DNA of 6,946 nucleotides from the NCBI GenBank assembly GCA_002384765.1, contig DGBM01000224.1, positions 6,333-13,278 on the forward strand, written 5' to 3'. A model generated the notes under the pieces. It saw only the letters and a program-made list of their open reading frames with translations, was not told the DNA's origin and searched no databases. Each line of letters opens with the position of its first letter. The first letter of the stretch is position 1. Of this stretch, positions 6,930 through 6,946 are shown one piece after another. The position numbers and the translations under genes are program-made. The DNA comes from Demequinaceae bacterium UBA4004 (GTDB taxonomy: Bacteria; Actinomycetota; Actinomycetes; Actinomycetales; Demequinaceae).

Positions 6930-6946
6930 GTGACCACCCGGCCGTT
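6930..6946 (+). CDS. Possible start of the next gene (3' end outside window)
   Basis: GTG at 6930 opens a frame reading M-T-T-R-P before the window ends. There is no Shine-Dalgarno sequence in front of it, but a -10-like hexamer is correctly placed for a leaderless mRNA. In many actinomycetes uppS (isoprenyl transferase) follows recO, so this may be uppS pushed downstream by the operon, but five codons cannot show it. Confidence 0.3.

Overview
The window comes from a high-GC Gram-positive bacterium, most likely an actinomycete of the Micrococcales/Cellulomonas-like type. This is judged from the strongly G/C-biased third codon positions, GTG starts, the actinobacterial form of LeuA, and recO lying just downstream of leuA. 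The genus cannot be fixed from the sequence alone. All genes read on the + strand and the coding density is very high.

Layout. (1) 1-881: the 3' part of leuA (2-isopropylmalate synthase), cut by the window edge. (2) 989-1735: recO (recombination mediator), starting at GTG. (3) 1736-1852: a 117-base intergenic region with the best regulatory signals in the window: three 11-base-phased units resembling an actinobacterial PHO box, a -10 hexamer, a small inverted repeat at the predicted transcription start and a strong ribosome binding site. (4) 1853-6903: a compact six-gene operon: HAD hydrolase, phnD-like lipoprotein, phnC ATPase, two phnE-type permeases, and a MurR/RpiR-family regulator. The junctions are a 1-base gap, an 11-base gap, a 1-base overlap, a 4-base overlap and a 23-base overlap. 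(5) 6904-6946: a short intergenic stretch with a -10-like hexamer placed for a leaderless GTG start of the next gene, of which only five codons are visible.

How the genes could work together. PhnD, PhnC and the two PhnE proteins form a complete ABC importer of the phosphate/phosphite/phosphonate class. The HAD phosphohydrolase-fold protein is first in the operon, and the regulator carries a SIS domain, a fold that typically binds phosphorylated sugars. No C-P lyase, PhnW/PhnX pair, PtxD or HtxA is present. The inferred reading is a scavenging system: import of a phosphorylated or phosphonate compound, release of phosphate by the HAD enzyme, and control by both phosphate limitation (PHO-box-like site) and a phosphorylated effector (RpiR). 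The substrate is not known.

Most notable structures. A perfect 14-bp hairpin sits at the phnD/phnC junction, inside the apparent 5' end of phnC; it puts the phnC start in doubt and suggests differential expression of the binding protein. The binding protein itself carries an extra two-cysteine segment and lacks the usual S-T-S-G ligand motif.
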